A DNA stretch of 64,000 nt from Ruegeria atlantica (GTDB taxonomy: Bacteria; Pseudomonadota; Alphaproteobacteria; Rhodobacterales; Rhodobacteraceae), in assembly GCA_013032095.1 (NCBI GenBank), contig WQBJ01000003.1, positions 124,001 to 188,000 on the forward strand, read 5' to 3'. Below, one piece after another: positions 8,747-19,326 of this stretch. Numbering within the stretch: position 1 is the first letter of the stretch; the number at the start of each line of letters is the position of its first letter. Position numbers and translations under genes: made by a program. The notes beneath the pieces were generated by a model. That model was given only the letters and a program-made list of their open reading frames with translations, was not told the origin of the DNA and searched no databases.

Positions 8747-9486
8747 TGGCCACAGCATTTCAGTGGGTCCGTTCACTGATTTTCATGATCGTAATCTATG
8801 TTTGGATGCTGATACTGGGCATCCTGTTTGCCCCCTATGCCCTGTTTGCCAAACGCGGCGCGTTGCGGGCCTGCAAAACCTATGCCCGCACGACCCTTTG
8901 GCTGGCCCGTTGGATGGTCGGCATTCGCACCGAGGTGCGTGGCGCGGTGCCGGAGGACGAAGTTGTGATCGGTGCCAAGCACCAATCCTTTCTCGACATC
9001 ATCATCATTTTCGACGCGATCCCCCATGGCAAGTTCATCATGAAGAAAGAGCTGCTTTGGACTCCGGTCATCGGCATGTACGCCCGCCGCCTCGGCTGCA
9101 TCCCGGTTGATCGCGGTAAAAAAGGCGCGGCGGTAGCCAAGATGGTCAAGGACGTCGCCAAAGAGTTCACAGAGCCCGGGCAACTTGTAATCTACCCTCA
9201 GGGGACGCGTGTCGCCCCCGGAGTACAAAAACCATATAAGGTGGGCACTGCTGTTTTGTATGAAGGATTGGGTTTCCCTTGTGTTCCCGTGGCCACCAAC
9301 GCTGGTGTTTTCTGGCCGCGGACGGGTGTTCTGCGTAAACCAGGGCTGGCTATTGTCGATTTTCTTGATCCGATCGAGCCTGGTGTTGCGCGCCATTCGT
9401 TTCTCGGTCGATTGGAAGATGTGATTGAAACACGATCCAACGCATTGATGAAGGAAGTGGGGTTTGATCCGGATGGAGTTCATTGA
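8746..9486 (+). CDS. 1-acyl-sn-glycerol-3-phosphate acyltransferase (PlsC family)
   Basis: Acylates lysophosphatidate or a related lysophospholipid at the inner membrane. A hydrophobic helix at about residues 10-28 anchors the protein. The catalytic HX4D motif is HQSFLD near residue 76, and a glycine-rich YPQGTRVAPG substrate motif is near residue 150 (Gln replaces the common Glu of PEGTR). The ATG at 8746 overlaps the ftsX stop (TGATG) and follows AGGAG by 8 bases; a GTG at 8743 is an equally open alternative. The family also contains ornithine-lipid acyltransferases, so the exact acceptor is not fixed. Confidence 0.9.
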   Translation: MATAFQWVRSLIFMIVIYVWMLILGILFAPYALFAKRGALRACKTYARTTLWLARWMVGIRTEVRGAVPEDEVVIGAKHQSFLDIIIIFDAIPHGKFIMKKELLWTPVIGMYARRLGCIPVDRGKKGAAVAKMVKDVAKEFTEPGQLVIYPQGTRVAPGVQKPYKVGTAVLYEGLGFPCVPVATNAGVFWPRTGVLRKPGLAIVDFLDPIEPGVARHSFLGRLEDVIETRSNALMKEVGFDPDGVH

Positions 9487-10078
9487 AGATATCGAAACGC
9501 TCGAAGGGCTCTACGGTCAACCCGGCGCGCCGGCACTGCGGAAAGTCGCGCGCAGCCTAACGCCACTGTACCGCGAATGGATCTTGGCTTCGCGCCTGTG
9601 CATCCTCAGCACAGTAGGGCCCGAGGGTGTCGATGGTAGCCCGCGAGGCGATGACGGCCCTGCCGTGCTCGTGCTTGACCCAAATACGCTGGCCCTGCCG
9701 GACTGGCGCGGCAACAACCGATTGGATTCGTTGCGCAATATCGTATGTGATCCGCGCGTGGCGTTGATGTTTCTGGTGCCTGGATCCAACAATGTGGTGC
9801 GAGTGAACGGTACTGCACGGTTAACAGCAGATACCGGTTTGCGTGCCCGGTTCGAGAAAGATGGCAAACAGCCAGCCACAGTGGCTATCATCGGCATCTC
9901 CGAAATTTACACGCAATGTGCCCGCGCGATGATGCGAGCACGAACGTGGACATCGGGTGACGAAAGCGTCGACCTCCCCACTATGGGTGAGATTTTGGCT
10001 GAGGTGAGCCAGGGTGAGGAAGGTGGCAAACGCTACGACGCGGAATGGGGCGCACGCGCCGCAAAGACGATGTGGTAA
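9473..10078 (+). CDS. Pyridoxamine 5'-phosphate oxidase-family FMN-binding protein
   Basis: A 201-residue PPOX-type split-barrel flavoprotein, most like the MSMEG_1061/DR_2398 subgroup. Characteristic stretches are LCILSTVGPEGVDGSPRGD near residue 47, LPDWRGNNRLDSLRNI near 82, and VVRVNGTARLTAD near 113. Members bind FMN (some bind F420 or haem) and most have no assigned substrate. It starts inside the acyltransferase end (14-bp overlap); the ATG at 9473 is chosen, and a TTG at 9464 is a possible earlier start with a better-placed purine-rich site. It closes the ftsEX-acyltransferase unit. Confidence 0.85.
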   Translation: MEFIEDIETLEGLYGQPGAPALRKVARSLTPLYREWILASRLCILSTVGPEGVDGSPRGDDGPAVLVLDPNTLALPDWRGNNRLDSLRNIVCDPRVALMFLVPGSNNVVRVNGTARLTADTGLRARFEKDGKQPATVAIIGISEIYTQCARAMMRARTWTSGDESVDLPTMGEILAEVSQGEEGGKRYDAEWGARAAKTMW

Positions 10079-10199
10079 GGGGGCTCTGCCCCCGCCGCGG
10101 CAGGCCGCGACTCCCCCGGGATATTTAAGGCCAGATGAAGAAGCGGGATCCCTGCTTCATCTGGCCTTAAATATCCCGGAGCGCGAGGCAGAACCTCGC
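10079..10199. repeat. Block of nested inverted repeats (REP-like, bidirectional terminator)
   Basis: Between two convergent genes lie four dyads in a row: GGGGGC/GCCCCC (10079-10093), a CGCGG/CCGCG dyad around 10096-10110, a perfect 25-bp inverted repeat (arms 10116-10140 and 10155-10179, 14-base loop), and GCGAGG/CCTCGC (10183-10199). The 25-bp arms begin CCGGGATATTTAAGG and end CCAGATGAAG. From memory, this GGGATATTTNNGGCCAGATGAAG type is a common intergenic repeat in Roseobacter genomes. It is likely to stop transcription from both sides and could form a cruciform. Confidence 0.8.
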
Positions 10200-10225
10200 A
10201 AACTCCGGTTGATATAAGGACCGTA

Positions 10226-11614
10226 TTACGAGTGGATCGGGCCGTCACCACAAGCGAGTGCAGCCTCGCGCACGGCTTCCGAATATGTCGGGTGCGCGTG
10301 GCAAGTCAGGGCCAGATCCTCGGCCGAGGCGCCGAATTCCATCGCCACGCAGACCTCGTGGATCAGATCACCTGCCGCCGGGCCGATGATATGCGCGCCC
10401 AAGATGCGGTCGGTGTCCTTGTCGGCCAGAATCTTGACGAACCCGTCTGCCGCAAAGTTTGCCTTGGCGCGACCATTGCCCATGAACATGAACTTGCCGA
10501 CTTTGTAGTCGCGATCTTGCGCCTTGAGGGTCTCTTCGGTTTCACCCACATTGGCGACTTCGGGCCAGGTGTAGATCACACCCGGAATGACACCGTAGTT
10601 CACGTGGCCGTGCTTGCCTGCAACCTGCTCGGCGGCTGCCATGCCTTCGTCTTCGGCCTTGTGGGCCAGCATCGGGCCTTCGGTGACGTCGCCGATGGCA
10701 TAGATGCCCGGCACGTTGGTCTGCCAGTCGGCGCCCACCTTGATCTGGCCGCGTGGGGTCATTTCGACGCCCAGCGCCTCAAGTCCCAGCCCGTCCGAGA
10801 ACGGATTGCGCCCAGTGGCGACCAGCACCGTGTCGGCATCGATCACATGCTCACTGTCATCCTTACGCAGCTTGTAAGTGACCTTGGCCTTGGTCTTGGT
10901 GGCTTCGGTCTTTTGCACCGCCGCACCCATGATGAATTTCAGGCCCTGTTTCTTGAGGATACGCTGGAAGGTCTTCTGCACCTCAGGGTCCATGCCCGGC
11001 GTGATCACGTCGAGGAATTCGATCACTGTGACCTCGGCCCCCAACCGCTGATAGACCGAGCCCAGTTCCAGCCCGATCACGCCCGCGCCGATCACAACCA
11101 TCGTCTTCGGAATCTTGCCCAGAGACAGAGCACCGGTCGAGGTCACGACGACCTTCTCGTCCACTTCGACACCGGGTAACGACGCAGGTTCGGACCCGGA
11201 CGCGATGATGATGTTCTTGGCCTCGTGCAACTCATCGCCCACCTTGACCTGACCGGCTGCTGGGATCGAACCCCAACCTTTTAGCCAGTCGATCTTGTTC
11301 TTCTTGAACAGAAACTCAATGCCCTTGGTGTTGCCGTCGATGGTCTCTTCCTTGTAGGCCTGCATCCGCTTCCAATCGACCGAGGGGCTTTTGCCCTTCA
11401 AGCCCATCTTGGCAAAGTTGTGCTCGGCTTCGTGCAACTGATGGCTGGCATGCAGCAGCGCCTTGGACGGGATACAGCCCACGTTCAGGCAGGTGCCACC
11501 CAGCGTATCGCGCCCTTCGACAACGGCTGTTTTCAGGCCCAATTGAGCGCAGCGGATAGCGCAGACATAGCCGCCGGGGCCAGCGCCGATTACGATGACG
11601 TCGTAGTTTGCCAT
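10226..11614 (-). CDS. lpdA: Dihydrolipoyl dehydrogenase (E3)
   Basis: FAD enzyme that reoxidises dihydrolipoyl groups of the 2-oxoacid dehydrogenase E2 and reduces NAD+. At 462 residues it has the family length. Seen: FAD dinucleotide motif [12 protein letters not shown] at the N-terminus, redox disulfide in [13 protein letters not shown] (Cys42, Cys47), the NAD-binding [19 protein letters not shown] motif near 180, and the C-terminal HAHPTYSE with the catalytic His-Glu. It is the last gene of the sucCD-sucAB cluster, so it most likely serves the 2-oxoglutarate dehydrogenase complex. Confidence 0.97.
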   Translation of the reverse strand: MANYDVIVIGAGPGGYVCAIRCAQLGLKTAVVEGRDTLGGTCLNVGCIPSKALLHASHQLHEAEHNFAKMGLKGKSPSVDWKRMQAYKEETIDGNTKGIEFLFKKNKIDWLKGWGSIPAAGQVKVGDELHEAKNIIIASGSEPASLPGVEVDEKVVVTSTGALSLGKIPKTMVVIGAGVIGLELGSVYQRLGAEVTVIEFLDVITPGMDPEVQKTFQRILKKQGLKFIMGAAVQKTEATKTKAKVTYKLRKDDSEHVIDADTVLVATGRNPFSDGLGLEALGVEMTPRGQIKVGADWQTNVPGIYAIGDVTEGPMLAHKAEDEGMAAAEQVAGKHGHVNYGVIPGVIYTWPEVANVGETEETLKAQDRDYKVGKFMFMGNGRAKANFAADGFVKILADKDTDRILGAHIIGPAAGDLIHEVCVAMEFGASAEDLALTCHAHPTYSEAVREAALACGDGPIHS

Positions 11615-11687
11615 TTTATTCTCCTAAAACCCAAGGACCCAACCTTGAAAGGCGCGGCCATCGAAAGATGGCCTGCGCGATATTCTC

Positions 11688-11957
11688 TTAAACTGGCGTC
11701 AGGACTTTGACCTGAATATGCGCTACGCCACCACGTTCGTGGTGCATGGCCAGTTCCTCGGATTCGATAAAGCTCTGGGCGCGGTCCAGATCCGTGATCT
11801 CGAACAAGGCCACCGCATGATCCTTTTGTTCCGGGTCTTTCCAGATGTGGAGGTCGCGGATACCCGCAGCCTCCCGCATCTTTTTGTCTTCTTTAAACAC
11901 CTTCAGCCAGACATCGAAATCGGCCACATCGGCTTGCCACAATACATGAGTTGCCAT
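11688..11957 (-). CDS. Small conserved protein between sucB and lpdA, 89 residues
   Basis: An 89-residue soluble protein starting MATHVLWQADVADFDVWLKV, without signal peptide or membrane segment. The pattern of alternating strands and helices (VLWQADVADFDVW, DLHIWKDPEQKDHAVALFEI, HIQVKVL) would suit a small dimeric alpha/beta-barrel fold of the ABM/stress-responsive type, but that is only a fold guess. It lies 2 bp downstream of sucB and before lpdA, so it is co-transcribed with the 2-oxoglutarate dehydrogenase genes. I do not recognise a named family. Confidence 0.75.
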   Translation of the reverse strand: MATHVLWQADVADFDVWLKVFKEDKKMREAAGIRDLHIWKDPEQKDHAVALFEITDLDRAQSFIESEELAMHHERGGVAHIQVKVLTPV

Positions 11958-11959
11958 GA

Positions 11960-13486
11960 TTACAGATCCATCAACAGGCGGCGCGGATCTTCCAGCGCCT
12001 CTTTCACACGAACAAGGAACGTCACCGCGCCTTTGCCGTCAACAATCCGGTGATCATAAGACAGAGCCAGATACATCATCGGTCGAATCTTGATCTCACC
12101 ATTGATGACCATCGGGCGGTCCTGAATCTTGTGCATCCCCAGAATACCAGATTGCGGGGGGTTCAGGATTGGCGAGGACATCAGCGAACCATAGACGCCA
12201 CCGTTCGAGATGGTGAAGGTGCCGCCCTGCATTTCCTCCATGCTCAGCTTACCGTCGCGGGCACGTTTGCCTTTCTCGGCAATCGCCTTTTCGATGGCCG
12301 CGAACGACATGCTGTCTGCGTCGCGGATGACCGGAACCACAAGACCCTGCGGTGTACCGGCAGCAACGCCCATATGTACGAAGTTCTTGTAGACGATGTC
12401 GGTGCCGTCGATTTCCGCGTTCACCTCGGGCACTTCTTTCAGTGCGTGACAGCAGGCTTTGGTGAAGAAAGACATAAAGCCCAGACGCACACCATGCTTT
12501 TTCTCGAACTGGTCTTTGTACTGGCTGCGCAGGGCCATCACTTCGGTCATGTCCACCTCATTGAAGGTGGTCAGGATTGCAGCGGTGTTCTGCGCATCCT
12601 TCAGGCGCTTGGCGATGGTTTGGCGCAGACGAGTCATGCGCACGCGTTCTTCGCGGCCCGCGTCCTGAGCCGCGACCGGCGCGCGTGGTGCCGGAGCCGC
12701 CGGGGCAGGGGCCACTGGCGCAGGAGATACCGGGGCGGAGGATGCCGCCGCGACCGCGCTGACCACGTCTTCTTTCATGATCCGTCCATCGCGTCCGGTG
12801 CCGCGAACCTGATCGGCTGACAAGCCTGCTTCGGCCATGGCTTTCTCTGCAGAAGGCGCGTTGGCAACGTCTTTGCCGCCAATTGAGTCGCCACCGCTAG
12901 CAACTGCCGTCGCAGCAGCCGGCGCCGGGACAGCGCCAGCTGCAGCGCCAGAGATAACCGCCAGCTTGGCACTTGCGTTCACGGTTGCGCCTTCGGGGGC
13001 TACGATTTCCGCCAACACGCCAGCGGCCGGTGCGGGAACCTCGACCGAGACTTTGTCCGTTTCCAGTTCACACAGCATTTCGTCCTGTGCCACAGCGTCA
13101 CCAACCTGTTTGAACCAGGTGGAGACGGTGGCCTCGGTGACGGACTCACCCAAGGTGGGAACCATCACATCGACGCTGCCACCACCTGCGGCCGGAGCGG
13201 GCGCGGCAGCCGGGGCCGGTGCTGCGGCCGGGGCCGGAGCGGCACCTTCGCCTGCAGTGATGGTGGCGAGCAACGCATCAACGCCTACGGTTTCGCCTTC
13301 AGCGGCGACGATTTCACCCATCGCGCCAGCGGCCGGGGCCGGAACTTCGACGGTCACCTTGTCGGTTTCAAGCTCACAGAGCATCTCATCCACGGCCACG
13401 GCATCGCCGGGCTTCTTGAACCAGGTCGCAACCGTGGCTTCGGTCACCGACTCGCCAAGCGTGGGAACACGAACTTCTATCGTCAT
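11960..13486 (-). CDS. sucB: Dihydrolipoyllysine succinyltransferase (2-oxoglutarate dehydrogenase E2) with two lipoyl domains
   Basis: Core transferase of the 2-oxoglutarate dehydrogenase complex. Domains in order: lipoyl domain 1 (residues 1-80, lipoyl Lys43 in [11 protein letters not shown]), an Ala/Pro linker, lipoyl domain 2 (about 104-180, Lys145 in [11 protein letters not shown]), an Ala-rich linker, the peripheral-subunit-binding domain ([12 protein letters not shown] to GRIMKEDV, about 212-245), and the catalytic domain ending [16 protein letters not shown] with the active-site His. The 508-residue length exceeds the roughly 405 of the single-lipoyl E. coli enzyme because of the duplicated lipoyl domain. 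It begins 3 bp after the sucA stop. Confidence 0.96.
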   Translation of the reverse strand: MTIEVRVPTLGESVTEATVATWFKKPGDAVAVDEMLCELETDKVTVEVPAPAAGAMGEIVAAEGETVGVDALLATITAGEGAAPAPAAAPAPAAAPAPAAGGGSVDVMVPTLGESVTEATVSTWFKQVGDAVAQDEMLCELETDKVSVEVPAPAAGVLAEIVAPEGATVNASAKLAVISGAAAGAVPAPAAATAVASGGDSIGGKDVANAPSAEKAMAEAGLSADQVRGTGRDGRIMKEDVVSAVAAASSAPVSPAPVAPAPAAPAPRAPVAAQDAGREERVRMTRLRQTIAKRLKDAQNTAAILTTFNEVDMTEVMALRSQYKDQFEKKHGVRLGFMSFFTKACCHALKEVPEVNAEIDGTDIVYKNFVHMGVAAGTPQGLVVPVIRDADSMSFAAIEKAIAEKGKRARDGKLSMEEMQGGTFTISNGGVYGSLMSSPILNPPQSGILGMHKIQDRPMVINGEIKIRPMMYLALSYDHRIVDGKGAVTFLVRVKEALEDPRRLLMDL

Positions 13487-13489
13487 CGC

Positions 13490-16447
13490 TTATTTTCCTT
13501 CGATGCTCAGCGCTTCGTTCACGAGCGCCTCTTGTTGGGCTTTGTGTTGGCTGGCCAGACCCGTGGCGGGCGAGGCCGAGGTTGCGCGACCGACATAGCG
13601 CGGCCGTGTGTGTTTGGCGCCGATACGGGTCAGCACCCATTCGATATTGGGTTCGATAAAGGTCCAGGCACCCTGGTTCTTGGGTTCCTCTTGGCACCAG
13701 ATCATCTCGGCCCCTTTGAAACGCTCTAGCTCGTTGATCAGCGAGTGCGCGGGGAAGGGGTAAAACTGCTCAATCCGCATCAGATAGACGTCGTCGAGGC
13801 CAAGTGCGTCGCGTTCTTCCAGAAGGTCGAAATAGACCTTGCCCGAACACATCACCACGCGCTTGATCTTGTCGTCTTTGACCAGCTTGGTTTCCGAGTT
13901 TCCTTTCTGCGCGTCATCCCACAGCACCCGGTGGAAGCTGGAGCCGGTGGTAAAGTCCTCGGCCGTGCTGACTGCCAGCTTGTGGCGCAACAGCGATTTG
14001 GGCGTCACAAGAATCAGCGGTTTGCGGAAGGTGCGGTGCAACTGACGGCGCAGAATGTGGAAATAGTTCGCGGGTGTCGTACAGTTCGCCACGATCCAAT
14101 TGTCCTGTCCGCACATTTGCAGGAACCGTTCAAGACGTGCGGACGAGTGTTCCGGGCCTTGACCTTCGAACCCATGCGGCAACAGCGTCACCAGACCGGA
14201 CATCCGCAGCCATTTGCTTTCGCCCGAGCTGATGAACTGGTCGAACATGATCTGCGCACCGTTGGCGAAGTCACCGAACTGGGCCTCCCACAGGGTCAGC
14301 GCATTCGGTTCCGCCAGCGAGTAGCCGTATTCGAAGCCCAGCACCGCGTATTCGCTCAGCATCGAGTCGATCACTTCGTATTTCGACTGACCCTCGCGGA
14401 TGTTGTTTAGCGGGTAATAGCGCTCTTCGGTTTCCTGATGAACAAAGCCGGAATGACGCTGGCTAAAGGTACCACGCGTCGCGTCCTGACCGGACAGGCG
14501 CACTGGATACCCCTCTGTCAGCAAGGAACCAAAGGCCAGCGCTTCACCGGTGGCCCAGTCAAAGCCCGTGCCGCTGTCGAACATCTGCTTTTTGTGATCC
14601 AGAAGACGCGCAACGGTCTTGTGAACCGCAATATCCGCCGGGGCATGTGTCAGCGCCTTGCCGACCTCGGCCAGAGTTTCCGGAGTAATGGCGGTTTCGC
14701 CGCGGACGTATTCCTCTTTGTTCTTGTCCAGATGTGACCAGCGCCCGTCCAGCCAGTCGGCCTTGTTGGGTTTATAGTCTTTGCCGGCCTCGAACTCATC
14801 GTTCAGGTGGGCCTGGAAGGCGGCTTTCATATCCTCGATTTCACCCTCGGGGATCAGGCCGTCTTTAACCAAACGCTCGGTATATAGGCTAAGCGTGGTC
14901 TTATGAGTTTTGATCTTCTTGTACATGATCGGGTTGGTGAACATGGGCTCATCGCCCTCGTTGTGACCAAACCGGCGGTAGCAGAAGATGTCGATGACCA
15001 CGTCTTTGTGGAACTTTTGGCGGAATTCGGTAGCCACCTTGGCGGCGTGCGTTACAGCCTCGGGGTCGTCGCCATTTACGTGGAAAATCGGGGCCTCGAC
15101 CATCAGCGCGATATCGGTGGGATATGGGCTGGACCGCGAGAAGTGCGGCGCGGTGGTGAAGCCGATCTGGTTGTTCACCACGATATGCATGGTGCCGCCG
15201 GTCTTGTGCCCGCGCAGACCCGATAGGCCAAAGCCTTCGGCCACAACACCTTGACCTGCAAAGGCCGCATCCCCGTGCAGCAGGATGCCCATCACCTTGG
15301 TACGGTCCGTATCGTTCAACTGATCCTGCTTGGCGCGAACCTTGCCCAGCACCACCGGGTTCACGGCTTCGAGGTGCGAGGGGTTGGCCGTCAGCGACAG
15401 GTGAACCGAGTTACCGTCGAACTCACGGTCACTGGATGCGCCGAGGTGGTATTTCACGTCGCCCGAGCCATCCACGTCTTCGGGTTTGAAGCTGCCACCC
15501 TGGAATTCGTTGAAGATGGCGCGATAGGGCTTGCTCATCACGTTGGCCAGGATGTTCAGGCGGCCCCGGTGCGGCATGCCGATGACGATATCGCTCACTC
15601 CCAGCGCACCGCCGCGCTTGATGATCTGCTCCATCGCAGGGATCAGTGCTTCGCCGCCGTCCAGACCAAAGCGCTTGGTGCCCATGTATTTGACGTGCAG
15701 GAACTTCTCAAAACCCTCGGCTTCGACCATCTTGTTCAGAATCGCCTTTCGGCCTTCCTTGGTGAAGGCGATTTCCTTGCCATAGCCTTCAATCCGTTCC
15801 TTCAGCCAAGCGGCCTGTTCCGGGTCCGAAATATGCATGTATTGCAGCGCGAAGGTGCCGCAGTAGGTCCGCTTCACAATGTCGACGATCTGGCGCATCG
15901 AGGCCATCTGCAGACCAAGGACATTGTCGATAAAGATCGGTCGGTCCATGTCGGCTTCGGTAAAGCCATAGGTCTTGGGATCTAGCTCGGGATGGGTGCT
16001 GGCCGCACGCATGCCCAGCGGGTCCAGATTGGCGGCCAGATGGCCCCGGATCCGGTAGGCCCGGATCAACATCAACGCCCGCAGGCTGTCCAGCACCGCG
16101 CGTTTAATCTGGTCTTCGCTGACCTGAACGCCTTTGTCCGCCGCCTTTTCCTTGATCTTCTTGCCAGCGGCCTTGGCATCAATCTCAGCCCATTCGCCGG
16201 TCAGCGCACCTGTCAGATCATCCGCCGGCATCGGAGGCCAGTCGGTCCGTGCCCAAGACGGTCCCTCAGCCTCTTTCTGAACGTCCGGCGTGGCGTCACC
16301 CATCGCCTTAAAGAACTCGGCCCAGGCGGCATCCACCGCGCCGGGGTCCTTGGTGTACTGGGCATAAAGCTGCTCCAGATACTCGGCATTGTGCCCCTGC
16401 ATAAAGCTTGAGGCGTGAAACGCGGAATTGGGCGTATGTTCGGTCAT
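13490..16447 (-). CDS. sucA: 2-oxoglutarate dehydrogenase E1 component
   Basis: Thiamin diphosphate enzyme that decarboxylates 2-oxoglutarate and succinylates the E2 lipoyl group. The 985-residue length is standard. Seen: the N-terminal E2-contact segment SSFMQGHNAEYLEQLYAQY, IGMPHRGRLNILANV, the GDAAFAGQGVVAEG loop, VNNQIGFTT in the ThDP/Mg site, RRFGHNEGDEP, and the transketolase-like C-terminal part with FSQRHSGFVHQE. The start overlaps the stop of the DUF805 gene by 4 bp (ATGA), tying it to the sucCD transcript. Confidence 0.97.
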   Translation of the reverse strand: MTEHTPNSAFHASSFMQGHNAEYLEQLYAQYTKDPGAVDAAWAEFFKAMGDATPDVQKEAEGPSWARTDWPPMPADDLTGALTGEWAEIDAKAAGKKIKEKAADKGVQVSEDQIKRAVLDSLRALMLIRAYRIRGHLAANLDPLGMRAASTHPELDPKTYGFTEADMDRPIFIDNVLGLQMASMRQIVDIVKRTYCGTFALQYMHISDPEQAAWLKERIEGYGKEIAFTKEGRKAILNKMVEAEGFEKFLHVKYMGTKRFGLDGGEALIPAMEQIIKRGGALGVSDIVIGMPHRGRLNILANVMSKPYRAIFNEFQGGSFKPEDVDGSGDVKYHLGASSDREFDGNSVHLSLTANPSHLEAVNPVVLGKVRAKQDQLNDTDRTKVMGILLHGDAAFAGQGVVAEGFGLSGLRGHKTGGTMHIVVNNQIGFTTAPHFSRSSPYPTDIALMVEAPIFHVNGDDPEAVTHAAKVATEFRQKFHKDVVIDIFCYRRFGHNEGDEPMFTNPIMYKKIKTHKTTLSLYTERLVKDGLIPEGEIEDMKAAFQAHLNDEFEAGKDYKPNKADWLDGRWSHLDKNKEEYVRGETAITPETLAEVGKALTHAPADIAVHKTVARLLDHKKQMFDSGTGFDWATGEALAFGSLLTEGYPVRLSGQDATRGTFSQRHSGFVHQETEERYYPLNNIREGQSKYEVIDSMLSEYAVLGFEYGYSLAEPNALTLWEAQFGDFANGAQIMFDQFISSGESKWLRMSGLVTLLPHGFEGQGPEHSSARLERFLQMCGQDNWIVANCTTPANYFHILRRQLHRTFRKPLILVTPKSLLRHKLAVSTAEDFTTGSSFHRVLWDDAQKGNSETKLVKDDKIKRVVMCSGKVYFDLLEERDALGLDDVYLMRIEQFYPFPAHSLINELERFKGAEMIWCQEEPKNQGAWTFIEPNIEWVLTRIGAKHTRPRYVGRATSASPATGLASQHKAQQEALVNEALSIEGK

Positions 16448-16986
16448 TGGGCTACCTCATGTGGGTTGGGACCGTATTGATTGGTGCCTGGCTGGCTGGG
16501 GCGGGTCAGCCACCACAGCACCAGGAGGGGCGATACAAATAGGATCAGTAGTGTCGGAATGACGATCAGCAGAGTGGCGCGGGTGAACAGAATGTCCAGA
16601 TTACCGCCGTGCTGGAAGCTGGAGGCAAGGCCGATGCCAAAGAAAAGCACTGCACCGGCGCCGAGGATCAGCAGGATCGGCAGCAAAGCATACAACCCGC
16701 TGCGCCCGGTATCATGCATCCGACGCCACGCAACGGCGAGATGCGGGAAGAACACAATCAGGCTGACGATGCTTTGCACCGGCTGCGAGGACGTTGCGGT
16801 GACGGATTTCACTTCATCGCTCTGGCTGACCGAGACCTGTGTAAAGAACTGCAAGTCGATGATCCCGGCGATAAAGCTCCAGATCACGATGAACAGGAAA
16901 AAGAACCAGTATTCGGGCCGCGAGGCGCGGCCCGAAAAAGTGAAGAATTTGGAGAAACACGTTCTGACAGCCTCACCAAAGGTCAT
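16444..16986 (-). CDS. DUF805 family membrane protein
   Basis: A 180-residue inner-membrane protein beginning MTFGEAVRTCFSKFFTFSGR, the hallmark of the DUF805 family (amphipathic start with FxGRASRPEYW), followed by hydrophobic helices near residues 25-45, 72-82, 95-120 and 135-160. A short extra loop near 50-68 is rich in Ser/Val/Thr. The function of DUF805 is unknown. It lies between sucD and sucA and overlaps sucA by 4 bp, an arrangement that suggests co-expression with the TCA genes. Confidence 0.9.
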   Translation of the reverse strand: MTFGEAVRTCFSKFFTFSGRASRPEYWFFFLFIVIWSFIAGIIDLQFFTQVSVSQSDEVKSVTATSSQPVQSIVSLIVFFPHLAVAWRRMHDTGRSGLYALLPILLILGAGAVLFFGIGLASSFQHGGNLDILFTRATLLIVIPTLLILFVSPLLVLWWLTRPSQPGTNQYGPNPHEVAQ

Positions 16987-17027
16987 GTGTTCCGTTCCTC
17001 CCCGATTAGACGGCCGAAGCCGCCATA

Positions 17028-17909
17028 TCAGCCAATCGCTTCCAGCACAGCCTCACCCAGCTGCGCGGGGCTTTCGGCGACGACGATACCGGCCGAGCGC
17101 ATGGCTTCGATCTTGTCTTCGGCACCGCCCTTGCCGCCAGCGACGATGGCGCCTGCGTGGCCCATGCGGCGGCCCGGAGGGGCTGTGCGGCCTGCGATGA
17201 AACCGGCGGTCGGCTTCTTGCGGCCTTTCTTGGCCTCATCCGCCAGGAACTGCGCGGCTTCTTCCTCGGCCGAGCCACCGATCTCACCGATCATGATGAT
17301 CGACTCGGTTTCGTCATCGGCCAGGAACCATTCCAGCACGTCGATATGCTCGGTGCCTTTGATCGGGTCGCCGCCAATGCCCACACAGGTGGACTGACCC
17401 AGTCCTACGTCAGTTGTCTGTTTCACGGCCTCATAAGTAAGCGTGCCAGAACGGCTTACAACACCCACGCTGCCGCGCTTGTGGATGTGGCCGGGCATGA
17501 TGCCAATCTTGCAGGCGTCGGGCGTGATGACACCGGGGCAGTTCGGACCGATCAAGCGCGATTTGCTGCCTTCCAGCGCGCGCTTCACCTTCATCATGTC
17601 CAGAACCGGGATGCCTTCGGTGATGCAGACGATCACTTCCATTTCGGCATCAATCGCTTCGAGGATCGAGTCAGCCGCGAAGGGCGGCGGCACGTAGATC
17701 ACCGAGGCATTGGCTTCGGTCACGTGCTTGGCTTCGTGGACCGAGTTGAACACGGGCAGGTCGAGATGGGTCATCCCGCCTTTGCCGGGGGTCACACCGC
17801 CGACCATCTTGGTGCCATAGGCGATGGCCTGTTCAGAGTGGAATGTGCCCTGCGAGCCGGTAAAACCCTGACAGATCACTTTGGTATTTTCGTCGATGAG
17901 GACTGCCAT
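17028..17909 (-). CDS. sucD: Succinyl-CoA ligase, alpha subunit
   Basis: CoA-binding subunit of succinyl-CoA synthetase, which makes ATP or GTP from succinyl-CoA. The 293 residues include the CoA-binding [15 protein letters not shown] near 16-30, [10 protein letters not shown] near 121-130, and the phosphohistidine His251 in [10 protein letters not shown]. An upstream in-frame ATG exists at 17978, but the ATG at 17909 is chosen because it gives the canonical [15 protein letters not shown] and follows AGGAG by 8 bases. The 84-bp gap from sucC contains GC-rich dyads that may set the mRNA 5' end or attenuate read-through. Confidence 0.97.
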   Translation of the reverse strand: MAVLIDENTKVICQGFTGSQGTFHSEQAIAYGTKMVGGVTPGKGGMTHLDLPVFNSVHEAKHVTEANASVIYVPPPFAADSILEAIDAEMEVIVCITEGIPVLDMMKVKRALEGSKSRLIGPNCPGVITPDACKIGIMPGHIHKRGSVGVVSRSGTLTYEAVKQTTDVGLGQSTCVGIGGDPIKGTEHIDVLEWFLADDETESIIMIGEIGGSAEEEAAQFLADEAKKGRKKPTAGFIAGRTAPPGRRMGHAGAIVAGGKGGAEDKIEAMRSAGIVVAESPAQLGEAVLEAIG

Positions 17910-17993
17910 TTGGCGTTCTCCTATTTTAGGCGGGCCGCAGCCTGCCTGAATTCTTCGGAAAGGCGGGCCAAGGCCCACCCCACGGAATTGGGA

Positions 17994-19187
<1,194 letters not shown>

Positions 19188-19295
19188 CAACACTGTCCCG
19201 TCTGACTATGATTAAACCGTTATAGGGGTGTCTACGGGGCAAGTTTAAAGGGTTTTTTGACGGATCAGATAAATATCACGAAGATTTTCAGCATT

Positions 19296-19326
19296 TGTGA
19301 TCACAGCTTTTTGGGGCGTGATCACA
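19296..19326 (-). promoter_or_regulatory. Tandem GTGATCAC operators upstream of sucC
   Basis: TGTGATCACA (19296-19305) and CGTGATCACA (19317-19326) are two palindromes with centres 21 bp apart, two helical turns, about 110-140 bp before sucC. The same pair with the same 21-bp spacing precedes sdhC (29810-29838). This points to one regulator of both TCA operons that binds as a dimer pair on one face of the DNA. The regulator is not known from the sequence; AkgR, described in Rhodobacter sphaeroides as controlling 2-oxoglutarate dehydrogenase genes, is one candidate to test. Confidence 0.7.

Noticed and set aside
12837-13598. 253-codon Ala/Thr/Pro-rich frame antisense to the sucB lipoyl domains
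   Set aside because: The composition is the mirror of the Ala/Pro linkers and repeated lipoyl domains of sucB; there is no ribosome-binding site or homology.
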